A DNA stretch of 47,486 nt, taken from assembly GCA_046294495.1 (NCBI GenBank), contig JBKBKV010000008.1, forward strand, positions 1-47,486, in the 5' to 3' direction. The notes beneath the pieces were generated by a model. It ran no database searches. It saw only the letters and a list, made by a program, of their open reading frames with translations, and was not told the DNA's origin. This stretch comes from HRBIN23 sp046294495 (GTDB lineage Bacteria > Chloroflexota > Dehalococcoidia > Lucifugimonadales > HRBIN23). Positions 40,552-47,486 of the stretch are shown here, one piece after another. Each line of letters begins with the position of its first letter. Position 1 is the first letter of the stretch. The position numbers and the translations under genes were made by a program.

Positions 40552-41910
40552 ATGACCCAGGAGACCAAAATCACCCTGTCAGAGAAGGAGATACCATCTC
40601 AGTGGTATAATGTGCAGGCCGACCTGCCCAAGCCTTTACCGCCAGTTATCCACCCTGGCACCAAACAGCCCGTCGGTCCCCAGGACCTGGCCCCTATCTT
40701 CCCACAGGCCCTCATCTTGCAGGAGGTAATGCGGGAGCGGTGGGTGCCTATCCCGGAAGAGGTGCGGCGCGTTTACGCCCTATGGCGCCCTACGCCCCTT
40801 TACAGGGCATATCGGCTGGAGAAGGCGCTGGATACCCCTGCCCATATCTACTACAAGTATGAAGGCGTCTCTCCGCCGGGGAGCCACAAGCCCAATACGG
40901 CAGTAGCCCAAGCCTACTACAACAAGCAGGAGGGCGTCCGACGCCTCACTACCGAAACAGGCGCTGGACAGTGGGGAAGCGCCCTGGCCTTCGCCTGCAG
41001 GCTCTTTGGCCTGGAGTGCAAGGTGTATATGGTGAAGGTCTCCTACTTCCAGAAGCCTTACCGGCGGGTGATGATGGAGACCTGGGGTGCCAAGGTTGTG
41101 CCCAGCCCCAGCCCCGATACCAACGCCGGGCGGGGTATCCTGGCCAAAGATCCGGAGAACCCTGGCTCTTTGGGCATCGCCATCAGCGAGGCGGTGGAAG
41201 ACGCCGCCACCCACGAGGACACCAAGTATTCCCTGGGGTCTGTCCTCAACCATGTGCTCCTTCACCAGACTGTGGTTGGTGAGGAGGCCCGTCTCCAGAT
41301 GGAGAAGGCGGGTGAATACCCGGATATAGTTGTAGGGTGCATCGGGGGAGGCTCCAACTTCGCCGGCTTGGCCTTGCCCTTTGTGCGGGATCGCCTGCAG
41401 GGGCGCACCAGGACGCGTTTCATCGCCGTAGAACCGGAGGCATGCCCCTCCGTTACCCGTGGCGTTTACGCCTACGACTTCGGGGACACCGCTGGCATGA
41501 CCCCCCTCCTGAAGATGCACACCCTGGGACACACTTTCATGCCCCCGCGCATACACGCCGGGGGCCTGCGCTACCACGGTATGGCCCCCATCATCTCCCT
41601 GCTGGCCGAAGAGAAGGTGGTAGAGGCGGTGGCGGTGCACCAGAACCCCACCTTCGAGGCAGCCGTTACCTTTGCCCGCACCGAGGGCGTTATCCCCGCC
41701 CCTGAATCGGCCCACGCTATCCGCGCGGTCATAGACGAGGCCTTGAAGGCACGGGAGGCTGGCCAGCGCCGGGTTATCCTCTTCAACCTGTCCGGCCACG
41801 GCCACTTTGATATGCAGGCCTACGACGAATACCTGTCGGGGCGTCTGCAGGACTATACCTACCCCAAGGAGGCGGTGGAGCAGGCTATGGCCCTGCTCCC
41901 CAAGGTGTAG
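40552..41910 (+). CDS. trpB: Tryptophan synthase beta chain, TrpB2 type
   Basis: A 452-residue PLP enzyme that makes tryptophan from indole and serine. It belongs to the TrpB2 group: longer than TrpB1, with an N-terminal extension (about 80 residues before the YALWRPTPLY motif). The PLP lysine is Lys113 in GSHKPNTAV, the catalytic Glu135 is in TETGAGQWG (Trp where TrpB1 has His), and the phosphate-binding loop is GGGSNFAG, also TrpB2-like. No trpA is adjacent, as is common for TrpB2. The ATG at 40552 follows GAGGAGG. Its place behind a Trp T-box and next to trpE and trpG supports a real role in tryptophan synthesis rather than a side reaction. Confidence 0.94.
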   Translation: MTQETKITLSEKEIPSQWYNVQADLPKPLPPVIHPGTKQPVGPQDLAPIFPQALILQEVMRERWVPIPEEVRRVYALWRPTPLYRAYRLEKALDTPAHIYYKYEGVSPPGSHKPNTAVAQAYYNKQEGVRRLTTETGAGQWGSALAFACRLFGLECKVYMVKVSYFQKPYRRVMMETWGAKVVPSPSPDTNAGRGILAKDPENPGSLGIAISEAVEDAATHEDTKYSLGSVLNHVLLHQTVVGEEARLQMEKAGEYPDIVVGCIGGGSNFAGLALPFVRDRLQGRTRTRFIAVEPEACPSVTRGVYAYDFGDTAGMTPLLKMHTLGHTFMPPRIHAGGLRYHGMAPIISLLAEEKVVEAVAVHQNPTFEAAVTFARTEGVIPAPESAHAIRAVIDEALKAREAGQRRVILFNLSGHGHFDMQAYDEYLSGRLQDYTYPKEAVEQAMALLPKV

Positions 41911-42020
41911 TGTGTCTATGAGCGTAAGGCGCTTCGGATACGTGCCCCTCCCAGGCAAACGGTGGTGCACCCCCTGCTGGCCGTGCCACTGCACACCACT
42001 CTTTGCCGGAGGAGGAGCGC

Positions 42021-43532
42021 GTGTATTACCCTACCCTAGACGAGGTGAGAACTCTAGCCCGCCAGGGCAACTTGGTGCCTATTTACAGAGAACTAAACGC
42101 TGACCTGGAGACTCCCGTTTCGGCTTTCCTAAAGGTGGCTCGCCCACCTTACGCCTTCCTGTTGGAGAGTGTGGAAGGTGGCGAACGCCTGGCCCGCTAT
42201 AGTTTCCTGGGCACCGAGCCTCGCCGGGTGATACGCACCGGCCCTGGCCAGCCTGATGGCCCTGTAGACCCCCTCAAGGTGATAGAGCGGCAACTATCCC
42301 CCTATCACTTGGTGCCTGTGCCCGGCCTGCCCAGGTTTCACGGAGGGGCGGTGGGCTACTTGTCCTACGAGGTGGTGCGTTACTTCGAGCCCCGCGTCCC
42401 CGCCCCCCGTGCCGATACGCTGGGCGTGCCAGAGGCCCTGTTTATGCTGGCCGACACCCTCCTTGTGTTCGACCATCTGCGCCACACCATCAAGGTAGTC
42501 AGCCACGCCCACCTGGACGGCTCGGTAGAACGGGCCTATGCTCAGGCGGTAAGACGCATTGAGCGTCTGGTGCGCCGTCTCGCCCGCCCCCTTGCTTATC
42601 CGCGCCGCCCTGCAAGCCCTTGGTCGCCCTCCCGAGGGCAGACCGTTGTCTCCTCATCGGGTGGGCTGGACTACGGCGCCTTTGTGCGAGGGGAAGGTCC
42701 ACGCTTCGTCTCCAATATCACCAAAGAGGCGTATCTGGAGATGGTGCGCAAGGCCAGGGAATACATCTGCGCCGGTGACATTATTCAGGTTGTCCTCTCC
42801 CAGCGCTTCTCGTGTTCCACCTCGGCCCAACCTATAGACCTCTACCGTGCGCTGCGGGCCATCAACCCCTCCCCCTATATGTTCTTCTTAGCGCTGGACG
42901 GTTTTTACCTCATCGGGGCCTCTCCGGAACTGCTGGTGCGTGTTGAAGAGGGAGAGGTAACCACCCACCCTATCGCCGGCACCCGTCCCAGGGGCAAGAC
43001 CCCTGAGGAAGATAAGGCGCTGGAGGAGGGGTTGAAGGCCAGCGAGAAGGAGCGGGCGGAGCACCTGATGCTCCTGGACCTGGGGCGCAACGATATCGGA
43101 CGGGTAAGCCAGCCTGGAACCGTCCGCGTTACCCAGATGATGGAAGTGGAACGCTACAGCCATGTGATGCACCTGGTGTCGCATGTGGTGGGGCGCCTGC
43201 GCCCAGACCTCACTTGCTACGATGCCCTGCGGGCCTGTTTCCCCGCGGGCACCGTCTCCGGTGCACCTAAGGTGCGGGCCATGGAGATCGTCGCCGAACT
43301 GGAGCCAGTTGCGCGTGGCCCCTACGCCGGAGCGGTGGGCTACTTCAGTTTCTCAGGCAATATGGACACCTGCATCACACTGCGCACCATCCTTCTCAAG
43401 GAAGGCGTAGCCTATGTGCAGGCAGGTGGGGGCATAGTCTACGACTCCACACCCGAAGGGGAGTATGAGGAGTGCCATCATAAGGCCCGTGCCCTTCTGC
43501 GGGCTATCCAGGAAGCAGAGGTGGGCAGGTAA
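42021..43532 (+). CDS. trpE: Anthranilate synthase component I
   Basis: A 503-residue enzyme that converts chorismate to anthranilate with ammonia from TrpG. The feedback-inhibition motif FLLESVEG near residue 47 is kept, so tryptophan should inhibit it. The catalytic region includes VVLSQRFSCSTSAQPIDLYR, HPIAGTRPRGKTPEEDKALE, LLDLGRNDIGRVSQPG, SHVVGRLRPDL and TVSGAPKVRAMEI. The start is GTG at 42021, six bases after GGAGGAGGA; a TTG at 42003 would have no ribosome site. It is 110 bases after trpB2 and 2 bases before trpG. Confidence 0.96.
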   Translation: MYYPTLDEVRTLARQGNLVPIYRELNADLETPVSAFLKVARPPYAFLLESVEGGERLARYSFLGTEPRRVIRTGPGQPDGPVDPLKVIERQLSPYHLVPVPGLPRFHGGAVGYLSYEVVRYFEPRVPAPRADTLGVPEALFMLADTLLVFDHLRHTIKVVSHAHLDGSVERAYAQAVRRIERLVRRLARPLAYPRRPASPWSPSRGQTVVSSSGGLDYGAFVRGEGPRFVSNITKEAYLEMVRKAREYICAGDIIQVVLSQRFSCSTSAQPIDLYRALRAINPSPYMFFLALDGFYLIGASPELLVRVEEGEVTTHPIAGTRPRGKTPEEDKALEEGLKASEKERAEHLMLLDLGRNDIGRVSQPGTVRVTQMMEVERYSHVMHLVSHVVGRLRPDLTCYDALRACFPAGTVSGAPKVRAMEIVAELEPVARGPYAGAVGYFSFSGNMDTCITLRTILLKEGVAYVQAGGGIVYDSTPEGEYEECHHKARALLRAIQEAEVGR

Positions 43533-43534
43533 AC

Positions 43535-44107
43535 ATGTTGGTGCTGATAGACAACTACGACAGTTTCACCTATAACCTCTACCAATACCTCTGCGAACTA
43601 GGGGCAGAGGTTCATGTCGTCCGCAACGACCAGGCGACCCTGGAAGACCTAGAGGCCTTGCGTCCCAAGGGCTTGGTGGTCTCCCCAGGCCCCTGTACCC
43701 CCCGAGAGGCCGGCATCTCCAACGATGCCATTCGCCACTTTGGCCCGCGCATCCCGGTGCTGGGCGTTTGCCTGGGGCACCAGTGCATCGGGTATGCCTT
43801 TGGTGCCACAGTCGGGCGTGCCCCCGAAATCGTGCACGGGAAGACATCCCCCATCTGCCACGATGCAAGAGGGCTGTTTCGCGGCCTGCCCAACCCCTTC
43901 CCCGCCACACGCTATCACTCCCTGGTGGTCTACGAAGAGGGCCTGCCCAGCACCCTGGAAGTTACCGCTCGCACCCCCAACGGCCTGATTATGGGCTTGC
44001 GCCACCGCACTTGTCCCATTGAAGGCGTGCAGTTCCATCCCGAGTCCATCGCTACCCCTCATGGGAAGGACCTCTTGCGCAACTTTTTGGGAATGGTATA
44101 CTTGTAA
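43535..44107 (+). CDS. trpG: Anthranilate synthase component II (glutamine amidotransferase)
   Basis: A 190-residue class I glutamine amidotransferase that feeds ammonia to TrpE. It begins MLVLIDNYDSFTYNLYQYL, has the oxyanion motif SPGPCTPREAGIS, the nucleophile Cys79 in GVCLGHQCIG and the His-Glu pair in GVQFHPESIATPHG. The length is normal. It starts 2 bases after the trpE stop. The typical PabA/TrpG ambiguity exists, but the position in a Trp-tRNA-regulated operon favours TrpG. Confidence 0.95.
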   Translation: MLVLIDNYDSFTYNLYQYLCELGAEVHVVRNDQATLEDLEALRPKGLVVSPGPCTPREAGISNDAIRHFGPRIPVLGVCLGHQCIGYAFGATVGRAPEIVHGKTSPICHDARGLFRGLPNPFPATRYHSLVVYEEGLPSTLEVTARTPNGLIMGLRHRTCPIEGVQFHPESIATPHGKDLLRNFLGMVYL

Positions 44108-44126
44108 GAAAGCGCTCGGGGAGGCC

Positions 44127-44384
44127 ATGAACCTAAAAGACTTGCTATCTGCTCATCGTGCTAACAGCCCAATCCTTGCCCAAAAGCCCCCGGAGGCGCT
44201 TCTTCTCTGGTATGCCGACCTGGGCCTGGAGGTGTGGGACGAGGAGGTGCGCTACCATTGTCCCTCTTGTGGCAGGTCGCTCAACATGTCTGTGGAGGAG
44301 TTCGTGCACCGGGATTCTAATGAGGACCTGCGTTGCGACGCCTGTCGTGGCGAGTTAGAGGAGCGCGGGGGCCCCATGGCCTAG
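44127..44384 (+). CDS. Small zinc-ribbon-like protein
   Basis: Not assigned to a named family. The 85-residue protein has a helical N-terminus (LLSAHRANSPILAQKPPEAL) and a C-terminal zinc ribbon formed by Cys45-x2-Cys48 in CPSCGRS and Cys70-x2-Cys73 in CDACRG. The spacing of 21 residues between the pairs is normal for such ribbons. It has GGGAGG before the ATG and lies 19 bases after trpG, so it may be co-transcribed with the trp genes. It could bind nucleic acid or a protein partner. Confidence 0.72.
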   Translation: MNLKDLLSAHRANSPILAQKPPEALLLWYADLGLEVWDEEVRYHCPSCGRSLNMSVEEFVHRDSNEDLRCDACRGELEERGGPMA

Positions 44385-44401
44385 CGCAGAAAGGAGCCGG
44401 C

Positions 44402-44638
44402 GTGGCGGTGAAAGCCTACATCCTCGTTACTGTAGACACCGCTCTGACAAAACAGATTGTGGCGACATTGCGGCGCAACCCGAGGCTTAAGGAAGTGAAC
44501 GAGGTGCTGGGGCCTTTTGACATCATCGTGGAGATGGAGGCCCCAGACCTGGACGGGGTTACAACCGCCCTGCGGGAGGAGATTCGCCCCATCCCCGGCA
44601 TCCGCAATACCCTCACTTGCGTTGTGATGCATTCCTAG
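44402..44638 (+). CDS. Stand-alone Lrp/AsnC ligand-binding (RAM) domain protein
   Basis: A 78-residue RAM domain without a DNA-binding helix-turn-helix. The pattern KAYILVTVDTALTKQIVATL, then VLGPFDIIVEMEAPDLDGVT, then IPGIRNTLTCVVM is the full alpha-beta fold of the Lrp C-terminal domain. Such proteins often form ligand-binding octamers or decamers and may sense amino acids. The start is GTG after AAGGAG; a second in-frame GTG two codons later is possible. A close paralogue lies 560 bases downstream, on the other side of trmO. Confidence 0.85.
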   Translation: MAVKAYILVTVDTALTKQIVATLRRNPRLKEVNEVLGPFDIIVEMEAPDLDGVTTALREEIRPIPGIRNTLTCVVMHS

Positions 44639-44639
44639 C

Positions 44640-45092
44640 GTGGCCCTTACCTGCACACCCATAGGCTTCGTGCGCAACGCCGTTATTGACCCTTTGGGTG
44701 TGGTTTGGGAGGAGACTAGCTCCGAGATAGTGCTTGACCTCCAGTGGGAGCCGGCGCTGGAAGGGATAGAGGCTTTCTCGCATATCTGGGTAGTTTTCTG
44801 GCTTCATCGCTCTGAGCCCCCCACCTCCTTGAAGGTGCATCCCATGAGGCGGGAAGACCTACCGGAGGTGGGCCTTTTTGCTACCCGTTCCCCTTACCGC
44901 CCTAACCCCATTGGGATAACTGCCGTGCGCCTGCTGGAGCGGCGAGGCCCCATCCTTGTGGTAAAAGGGCTGGATGCGGTGGACGGCACCCCCGTGCTAG
45001 ACATAAAACCCTATCTGCGCGGCGACAAGGTCTCGCGTCTACGGCTCCCCTTATGGTCCCGCAAACTGGGAGACAGGGTGAACCGGGGCTAG
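44640..45092 (+). CDS. trmO: tRNA (N6-threonylcarbamoyladenosine37-N6)-methyltransferase TrmO family (TsaA)
   Basis: A 150-residue TsaA-like beta-barrel protein. In E. coli TrmO methylates t6A37 of threonine tRNA, using SAM. The fold motifs are TPIGFVRN at the N-terminus, GIEAFSHIWVVFWLH, FATRSPYRPNPIGITAVRLL with the conserved RPNPIG, and VLDIKPYL near the end. It is shorter than E. coli TrmO, lacking its C-terminal domain, like many stand-alone TsaA proteins. The GTG start is 1 base after the preceding stop. tsaD, whose product makes t6A, lies elsewhere in this window. Confidence 0.88.
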   Translation: MALTCTPIGFVRNAVIDPLGVVWEETSSEIVLDLQWEPALEGIEAFSHIWVVFWLHRSEPPTSLKVHPMRREDLPEVGLFATRSPYRPNPIGITAVRLLERRGPILVVKGLDAVDGTPVLDIKPYLRGDKVSRLRLPLWSRKLGDRVNRG

Positions 45093-45107
45093 CGCCTCGC
45101 TGGCCTA

Positions 45108-45136
45108 TTGACATCTCCTGTGGGGCTTCATAGCAT
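45108..45136 (+). promoter_or_regulatory. Promoter before the second RAM-domain gene
   Basis: A perfect TTGACA (45108-45113), a 17-base spacer and TAGCAT (45131-45136), about 55 bases before the ATG at 45192. The leader also holds GGGGTT-ACCATA-AAACCCC, a possible short hairpin. Confidence 0.55.
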
Positions 45137-45191
45137 GGGGTTACCATAAAACCCCGCGCCACGGCGACGAAGCGGGTAACGGAGGTAAGGC

Positions 45192-45431
45192 ATGGCGACG
45201 AAGGCTTATATCCTGATCGAGACCGCCGTGGGGAAGACTCGGGATGTTGTGCAGGCCGTTCGGAATATACCGGGGATGCGCTCTGTGGATGCGGTAACTG
45301 GCCCCTATGATGTCATCGCCGTCCTGGAGGCGGATGACCTAAATACCATTGGCCAGACTGTTACCGAGAGGATTCATACTGTAAGCGGCGTGCTCCGCAC
45401 AGTTACCTGCCTATCCGTGACGGTCCGCTAG
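45192..45431 (+). CDS. Stand-alone Lrp/AsnC ligand-binding (RAM) domain protein
   Basis: A 79-residue RAM domain, paralogous to the protein at 44402-44638, with the same order of motifs: KAYILIETAVGKTRDVVQAV, AVTGPYDVIAVLEADDLNTI and VSGVLRTVTCLSV. No helix-turn-helix is present. The ATG follows GGAGGTAAGGC. It has its own promoter, so it can be expressed apart from the trp-linked copy, and the acyl-CoA dehydrogenase gene 33 bases downstream may be on the same transcript. It may form hetero-oligomers with the first copy, but this is inference. Confidence 0.88.
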   Translation: MATKAYILIETAVGKTRDVVQAVRNIPGMRSVDAVTGPYDVIAVLEADDLNTIGQTVTERIHTVSGVLRTVTCLSVTVR

Positions 45432-45464
45432 GGTAGGGGACAACGCTCCATTGGGAGGGGTGAG

Positions 45465-46634
45465 ATGGAGTATCGTTTTGCTCCCCAAGAGGAGGCTTTC
45501 CGACAGGAGGTGCGCGCCTTCCTGCAACGGGAACTCCCGCCAGGCTACATAGGCCCTGTAACCCTGGGCGATGAGGAGGACGAGGCCCTCCACAAGCGCA
45601 TGCAGCGTCTGCTGGCCCAGAAGGGGTGGCTGACCATCGGCTGGCCAAAGGAATACGGCGGCCTGGGTGCCTCCCACATTGTGCAGACTATCTTTAGCGA
45701 GGAGGTCGCCTACCACCGTGCCCCTGGAGTGGACACCAGCGGCATCAAGATGCTGGGGCCAACCCTTATGCTGTGGGGCAATGAGGAACAGAAGCGGGAA
45801 TTCCTTCCCCCCATCGCTCGTGGCGAGGTGAACTGGTGCCAGGGTTATTCGGAACCAGGCTCCGGCTCCGACTTGGCCTCCTTACAGACCTGCGCCGTGG
45901 CCGATGGGGACGACTATGTTATCACCGGTTCCAAGATCTGGACGAGCCGTGCCCATCGCGCCGATTGGATGTTCCTTCTTGCCCGCACTAACCCCGACGC
46001 CCCTAAACACCGGGGCATATCCTTCTTCCTAGTGAATATGCGCAATCCTGGCATAACCATTCGCCCCATAGTGAACATGGCCGGGGTGCACCACTTCAAC
46101 CAGGTCTTCTTTGACGGTGTGCGGGTGCCCAAGCGCCAACTGGTGGGAGAGGTGGACAGGGGCTGGTATGTGGCAGTAACTTTGCTGGACTTTGAACGCT
46201 CTGGTGTGGAATACCCCACCCAGGCCCGCCGATATACAGAGGAACTGGCTCGCTACGCCGGCGAGGCCAACGGGGGGAAACTGGCCCGGGACCCTCGCTG
46301 GCGCGCCCGCCTCGCCGAGATGTATTTGGAGGCCCAGGTAGGGCGCATGCTGGCCTACCGGGTGGCCTACCTGCAGAGCCAGAAACAGGTGCCCAACAAA
46401 GAGGCGTCCATCAGTAAGGTGTTTGGCACCGAACTCCTCCAACGGGTTGCTCAGACAGGCATGGAGATGCTGGGGCTGTATGGCCTGCTGGACAAGGGGG
46501 CACCCCTGGCTCCCCTGGCTGGGGTTATCAGCCGCCTGTGGTTGTGTGCCCGATGCACCAGCATAGGCGCGGGCACCAGCGAAATCCAGCGCAATATCAT
46601 CGCTGGCCGAGGGTTGGGCCTGCCCAGGGGGTAA
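45465..46634 (+). CDS. Acyl-CoA dehydrogenase family protein
   Basis: A 389-residue flavoprotein of the acyl-CoA dehydrogenase family, with N-terminal helical, middle beta and C-terminal helical domains. Motifs are RQEVRAFLQRELPPGY, GWPKEYGGLGAS, WCQGYSEPGSGSDLASLQT, ITGSKIWTSRAHRADWMFLL and the final IGAGTSEIQRNIIA. In most members the last motif is YEGTSEIQR with the catalytic Glu; here the position is Ala (GAGTS), so the base may lie elsewhere, as in several FadE-type and steroid-side-chain enzymes. The substrate is not known. It may share a transcript with the RAM gene upstream, and a TPP E1 alpha gene follows. Confidence 0.93.
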   Translation: MEYRFAPQEEAFRQEVRAFLQRELPPGYIGPVTLGDEEDEALHKRMQRLLAQKGWLTIGWPKEYGGLGASHIVQTIFSEEVAYHRAPGVDTSGIKMLGPTLMLWGNEEQKREFLPPIARGEVNWCQGYSEPGSGSDLASLQTCAVADGDDYVITGSKIWTSRAHRADWMFLLARTNPDAPKHRGISFFLVNMRNPGITIRPIVNMAGVHHFNQVFFDGVRVPKRQLVGEVDRGWYVAVTLLDFERSGVEYPTQARRYTEELARYAGEANGGKLARDPRWRARLAEMYLEAQVGRMLAYRVAYLQSQKQVPNKEASISKVFGTELLQRVAQTGMEMLGLYGLLDKGAPLAPLAGVISRLWLCARCTSIGAGTSEIQRNIIAGRGLGLPRG

Positions 46635-46677
46635 TGTCCTAGTATTTGGTCTTGGAGGCGCGGCCCAGGAGGTAAAG

Positions 46678-47486
46678 GTGCTGGAGATCACCAGGGAACG
46701 CCTGCTGTGGATGTTCCGCACTATGTGCACCATCCGTGAGTTTGAGGAGAGAGCGCTGGCGGAGGTGAGCGCCCGGCGCACCTTTGGAGGCATGCACTCC
46801 TCTGCTGGGCAGGAAGCGGTGCCTACCGGCATCTGCGCCCATCTGGGGCCGAAGGACGCCATCGCCAGCACCCACCGCGGCCACGGCCACTGCATCGCCA
46901 AGGGCGTTGACCCCCGCCTGATGATGGCCGAACTCTTTGGGCGGGTCTCCGGAACCAACCGGGGCAAGGGTGGGTCTATGCACATTGCTGACATGAGTAA
47001 GGGGATGCTGGGGGCCAACGGTGTGGTGGGTGCCAGTGTCCCCCTGGCGGTAGGGGCGGCCCTGGCCTCCCGCCTGAGGGGCGAGGACAATGTGGCAGTG
47101 GCCTTCTTCGGCGACGGGGGGGCCAACCAGGGGGTTATTCACGAGAGTATGAACCTGGCCGCCATCTGGAGGCTCCCCGTTATTTTCGTGTGCGAGAACA
47201 ACCTCTACGCCGAATCCACCCCAGTGGAATACTCTTCAGGTGTGCCAGACCTGGCACGGCGCGCCGCCGGCTATGGCATCCCTGGCGTAATAGCCGACGG
47301 GATGGATGTGCTGGATGTCTACGACAAGGCGGGCGCCGCCATTGGGCGGGCCAGGGCTGGTCAGGGGCCTACCTTTCTAGAGTGCAAAACCTACCGATAC
47401 TACGGGCACTTCAGCGGCGATAACCCCCGCACCTATCGCCCTGAAGAGGAGGAACGGGCCTATCGGGCACGAGACCCTATTCAGAC
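46678..47486 (+). CDS. pdhA: Pyruvate dehydrogenase-type E1 component, alpha subunit (3' end outside the window)
   Basis: Translation from GTG 46678 (AGGAGG five bases upstream) is open to the end of the window, giving about 269 residues of a roughly 320-350-residue protein. The start MFRTMCTIREFEERALAEVS is typical of E1 alpha. The region RGHGHCIAKGVDPRLMMAEL and NRGKGGSMHIADMSKGMLG follows, and the TPP/Mg motif is GDGGANQGVIHESMN with VCENNLYAEST about 25 residues later. The best fit is pyruvate or acetoin dehydrogenase E1 alpha; a branched-chain 2-oxo acid enzyme is less likely. The beta subunit should follow outside the window. Confidence 0.93.
   Translation, partial: MLEITRERLLWMFRTMCTIREFEERALAEVSARRTFGGMHSSAGQEAVPTGICAHLGPKDAIASTHRGHGHCIAKGVDPRLMMAELFGRVSGTNRGKGGSMHIADMSKGMLGANGVVGASVPLAVGAALASRLRGEDNVAVAFFGDGGANQGVIHESMNLAAIWRLPVIFVCENNLYAESTPVEYSSGVPDLARRAAGYGIPGVIADGMDVLDVYDKAGAAIGRARAGQGPTFLECKTYRYYGHFSGDNPRTYRPEEEERAYRARDPIQ

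Noticed and set aside
40780..41994. Long antisense frame (404 codons) opposite trpB2
   Set aside because: The plus strand carries the real TrpB2; the antisense product is His- and Gly-rich, typical of a shadow frame.
46029..47126. Antisense frame (365 codons) across the acyl-CoA dehydrogenase and E1 alpha genes
   Set aside because: Both plus-strand genes are clearly conserved, and the antisense frame crosses their boundary.

Overview
The window is a gene-dense, GC-rich bacterial chromosome segment with very short intergenic gaps, many GTG/TTG starts and many 4- to 32-base gene overlaps. Several features together suggest Chloroflexota, probably a Dehalococcoidia-like lineage: an 11-gene nuoABCDHIJKLMN cluster without nuoEFG, lipoproteins with long Pro/Thr linkers, a T-box leader, a GuaB3-type IMP dehydrogenase relative, and xanthine oxidase-family coxSLM genes. 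This placement is inferred from gene content; no marker gene was compared. Genes are cut at both ends: an aconitase at the left and a pyruvate dehydrogenase-type E1 alpha at the right.

Layout. 1-2.6 kb: aconitase C-terminus, a dienelactone hydrolase and a small unknown protein, converging on a minus-strand run (2.6-4.7 kb) of tsaD, a GNAT acetyltransferase and a NUDIX hydrolase. 4.9-9.6 kb: guaB3 with an overlapping NIPSNAP gene, an amidohydrolase, then minus-strand malate/lactate dehydrogenase-family and winged-helix-like genes. 9.8-13.8 kb: the two subunits of a heterodimeric ABC exporter with a small, apparently inactive nucleotidyltransferase-fold gene between them. 13.8-17.9 kb (minus): a benzoylformate decarboxylase-like TPP enzyme and a large lipoprotein with CARDB-like repeats and a C-terminal HELGH motif. 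18.1-23.1 kb: a coxS-coxL-coxM operon (S-L-M order, AYRGAGR active-site loop) followed by a small membrane protein and a UPF0317/DUF1445 protein, closed by a strong terminator. 23.1-25.3 kb (minus): a K+-independent-type membrane pyrophosphatase, divergent from the complex I operon (25.6-36.2 kb). That operon is interrupted between nuoK and nuoL by a frameshifted HEPN-domain remnant. 36.4-40.1 kb: an oligopeptide/nickel-type ABC importer (lipoprotein and two permeases, no ATPases in view). 40.15-44.1 kb: a T-box leader with a UGG (Trp) specifier controlling trpB2-trpE-trpG. 44.1-45.4 kb: a zinc-ribbon protein and two stand-alone Lrp/AsnC-type ligand-binding domains around trmO. 45.5-47.5 kb: an acyl-CoA dehydrogenase and the E1 alpha fragment.

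How the parts may work together. The complex I without an NADH-oxidising module, the H+-pumping pyrophosphatase and the cox-type molybdenum hydroxylase suggest a respiratory or membrane-energised organism in which complex I takes electrons from ferredoxin or another non-NADH donor. The trp operon appears to sense uncharged tRNA-Trp by transcription attenuation, with feedback inhibition of TrpE as a second layer. Recognisable promoters resemble sigma-70 types; several share TAGCAT as the -10 hexamer. No tRNA, rRNA, CRISPR array, insertion sequence or prophage gene was found.
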